The position numbers and the translations under genes were made by a program. From positions 1 to 30,103 of the forward strand of contig CAYTET010000017.1 in NCBI GenBank assembly GCA_964436975.1: a stretch of 30,103 nt of DNA, read 5' to 3'. The number at the start of each line of letters is the position of its first letter. Within the stretch, counting starts at the first letter, position 1. Below, piece by piece: positions 28,619-30,103 of the stretch. Source of the DNA: CAYTET01 sp964436975. GTDB taxonomy: Bacteria; Bacillota_I; Bacilli_A; Erysipelotrichales; Erysipelotrichaceae. The notes below the pieces were generated by a model, which ran no database searches, was not told the origin of the DNA, and worked only from the letters and a program-made list of their open reading frames with translations.

Positions 28619-29446
28619 CTAAATGAACGGATTCCAATAGCGTCCGTTATTCACCGCAATAAAGACAAATGAATAAATCACAAAGCCGATGCCCATGGCC
28701 ATGGCAATGATATCCGCAGTCTTAAACTTGTTGCTCATAATCCAGGTCCGGCGGTCCATCGTGCCAAACTTGCGCAGCTCCATGGCATTGGTGATGGTAT
28801 CAATCCGGTCCACACTCGACAGGATCAGCGGCATGACAATCTGGGCCGCCGCCTTGATCCGCTTAAACAGGTTTTCCTTTTTGGTCATTTCAATGCCGCG
28901 GGCCTGCTGGCAGCGGGCGACATCCTGGTATTCATTCACCAGATCGGGAATATAGCGCAGCGTCAGGGCTACCGAATACGCAATTTTATAACTGACGCCA
29001 ATCTTATTCAAAGAAGCGGCCAGTTCACTGGGATTAGTCGTCGAAGTGAACACCACGATCAGCGGAATGGTGGCCAGATATTTCAGGATGACATTGGCCT
29101 GATACAGCAGCTGCTGGGATGTCACGGTATACGGACCGTAAATAGTAAACAGCACTGTGCGGCTGTTGTAAAGTGTACAGCCGTGCTCCGGGGAGAATAA
29201 GTAAATCAGGATATTATTCACCACCATGAAGGTCAGCAGCAGGATCAGCACTGTTCTGACATCTTTCAGCCTTATCTTGGATAAAGGATAAAGCAGCAGG
29301 GCCAGCAGGCTGAGGACGATCAGAAACGGGGTGTTAAAGGACACCATAGCCGCGAAGGTCCACAGCAGCAGACAGGCCAGCTTGCTGGCACCGGTCATGC
29401 GGTGAATGACGGAATCGCGGTCGATATAGTTGAATATGCTGATCAT
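28619..29446 (-). CDS. ecfT: EcfT/CbiQ-type ECF transporter transmembrane subunit
   Basis: 275 aa from the ATG at 29446, which overlaps the ATPase stop as ATGA; longer forms reading back into the ATPase gene are rejected. EcfT is the scaffold that joins the two ATPases to a substrate-binding S component in vitamin or metal uptake. Four to five hydrophobic helices lie at about 23-60, 67-90, 110-140 and near the C-terminus. The two coupling-helix motifs are visible as QQARGIEMTKK and MELRKFG (canonical A-R-G/x-R-G type); the second has Lys where Gly is more usual. No S component is present downstream, so it should be upstream of the window or elsewhere. Confidence 0.92.
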   Translation of the reverse strand: MISIFNYIDRDSVIHRMTGASKLACLLLWTFAAMVSFNTPFLIVLSLLALLLYPLSKIRLKDVRTVLILLLTFMVVNNILIYLFSPEHGCTLYNSRTVLFTIYGPYTVTSQQLLYQANVILKYLATIPLIVVFTSTTNPSELAASLNKIGVSYKIAYSVALTLRYIPDLVNEYQDVARCQQARGIEMTKKENLFKRIKAAAQIVMPLILSSVDRIDTITNAMELRKFGTMDRRTWIMSNKFKTADIIAMAMGIGFVIYSFVFIAVNNGRYWNPFI

Positions 29447-30103
29447 GACTGACGGACCTTTCTGTCGTAATCCACAAAATGCTGGACAAAGCCGCTGGCG
29501 TCGGCAATACCGCACTTGAGCGCCAGATCGTATAACGAAGTTTCTTTCAGACTTGCCTTTTCGATGATGGCCGGATCGGTCAGCACCTGCGCCGAAGTTG
29601 TATCGGCGATAACCCGGCCGTCGCAGAAGACAATGGAGCGGTCGGCATATTCCAGCATCAGGTGCATGTCATGGGTGATCATCATGATTGTCAGACCCCT
29701 TCGGTTCAGGCTGAGCAGAAATTCCATGATGTCATTGTAGTGGCGGAAGTCCTGGCCGGCGGTCGGCTCATCCAGAATAATCATCTCCGGATCCAGTACC
29801 AGAATAGCGGCGATGGTAACCCGCTTTTTCTGGCCGTAGCTAAGCGCGGAGATCGGCCAGTCTCTTTCCTGGTAAAGGCCGCAGATCTTCAAAACCTCTT
29901 CGACCCTGGTTCGGATTGTCTCTTCATCCAGGCCGCGGGTCCGCAGGCCCAGGGCCACTTCATCAAAGATCATGACCTTGGAAATCATCTTGTTGGGATT
30001 CTGCATCACAAAGCCGATGCGGTCCGCCCGCTGCTTGATGCTCAGGGTCATCATGTCGGTCCCGTCAATCTGCATGCTGCCGCTCTGGTTTTTCTCAAAG
30101 CCG
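29443..30103 (-). CDS. ECF transporter ATPase (EcfA), C-terminal part
   Basis: Open to the right edge of the window; 219 or so residues are visible and the N-terminus with Walker A is missing. The Q-loop VMQNPNKM, signature LSYGQKKR (in place of LSGGQ), Walker B MIILDEPTAGQD and H-loop MITHDMHLM identify an ECF/cobalt-type ATPase. The tail after about residue 175 (SLKETSLYDLALKCG...VDYDRKVRQS) is the C-terminal dimerisation region. It could be a single EcfA or the second half of a fused EcfA1-EcfA2. It is directly coupled to ecfT by a 4-base overlap. In-frame codons continue past the first ATG at 30075 to the edge. Confidence 0.9.
   Translation of the reverse strand, partial: GFEKNQSGSMQIDGTDMMTLSIKQRADRIGFVMQNPNKMISKVMIFDEVALGLRTRGLDEETIRTRVEEVLKICGLYQERDWPISALSYGQKKRVTIAAILVLDPEMIILDEPTAGQDFRHYNDIMEFLLSLNRRGLTIMMITHDMHLMLEYADRSIVFCDGRVIADTTSAQVLTDPAIIEKASLKETSLYDLALKCGIADASGFVQHFVDYDRKVRQS

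Noticed and set aside
28619..29515. Longer EcfT reading back into the ATPase gene
   Set aside because: The first 23 residues are a shadow of the ATPase; the ATG overlapping its stop as ATGA is the normal coupled start.
1..30103. Mobile elements, prophage, CRISPR or attachment sites
   Set aside because: No transposase, integrase, direct-repeat array or target duplication was seen on reading either strand.

Overview
The window looks like the chromosome of a low-abundance-type gut or oral Firmicute. The evidence is the Shine-Dalgarno sites (AAGGAGG type), TTGACA/TATAAT promoters, a perfect CcpA cre box, mannose-family PTS, ECF transporter parts and many U-tracted hairpin terminators. Base composition by eye is about half G+C, with strong CGG/GCC codon use. 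An Erysipelotrichales-type lineage is my best guess, but that is inference. There is no phage, insertion sequence, CRISPR array or ribosomal RNA.

Layout. (1) 1-4.1 kb, plus strand: the end of a phosphate operon, pstA (partial)-pstB-phoU-response regulator-histidine kinase, with overlapping or near-overlapping genes and one terminator. (2) 4.1-6.4 kb, minus: an ankyrin-repeat protein and a radical SAM/SPASM-like protein, each with its own terminator or promoter. (3) 6.5-7.0 kb: two divergent tRNA genes, tRNA-Leu(CAA) and an odd tRNA-Val-like gene lacking U33. (4) 7.3-9.1 kb, plus: a macrodomain-HTH fusion followed by a VWA-domain protein. (5) 9.1-19.1 kb: a sugar and cell-wall catabolism neighbourhood. 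It holds an M19 dipeptidase, mannose-family PTS IIB, IID and IIC (with a cre/inverted-repeat operator), an MFS transporter, a short ceramidase-like hydrolase, MurQ, and an operon of four paralogous SIS-domain proteins. (6) 19.2-22.5 kb: two small membrane proteins, a DUF2804 protein and a 10TM metal/arsenic-exporter-like permease. (7) 22.5-27.6 kb, minus: a tributyrin-esterase-like hydrolase, a 1061-aa ABC ATPase-FtsX permease fusion and a monoglyceride-lipase-like hydrolase. (8) 27.7-30.1 kb, minus: an ECF transporter ATPase (partial) and EcfT, followed by a SAM hydroxide adenosyltransferase.

How they fit. The pst/phoU genes import phosphate and signal to the PhoP/PhoR-like pair encoded with them. 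The PTS, MurQ and SIS genes are consistent with uptake and isomerisation or lactyl-ether cleavage of phosphorylated amino sugars under carbon control. The four-SIS operon and the macrodomain-VWA pair are the two blocks whose joint biology is least explained.
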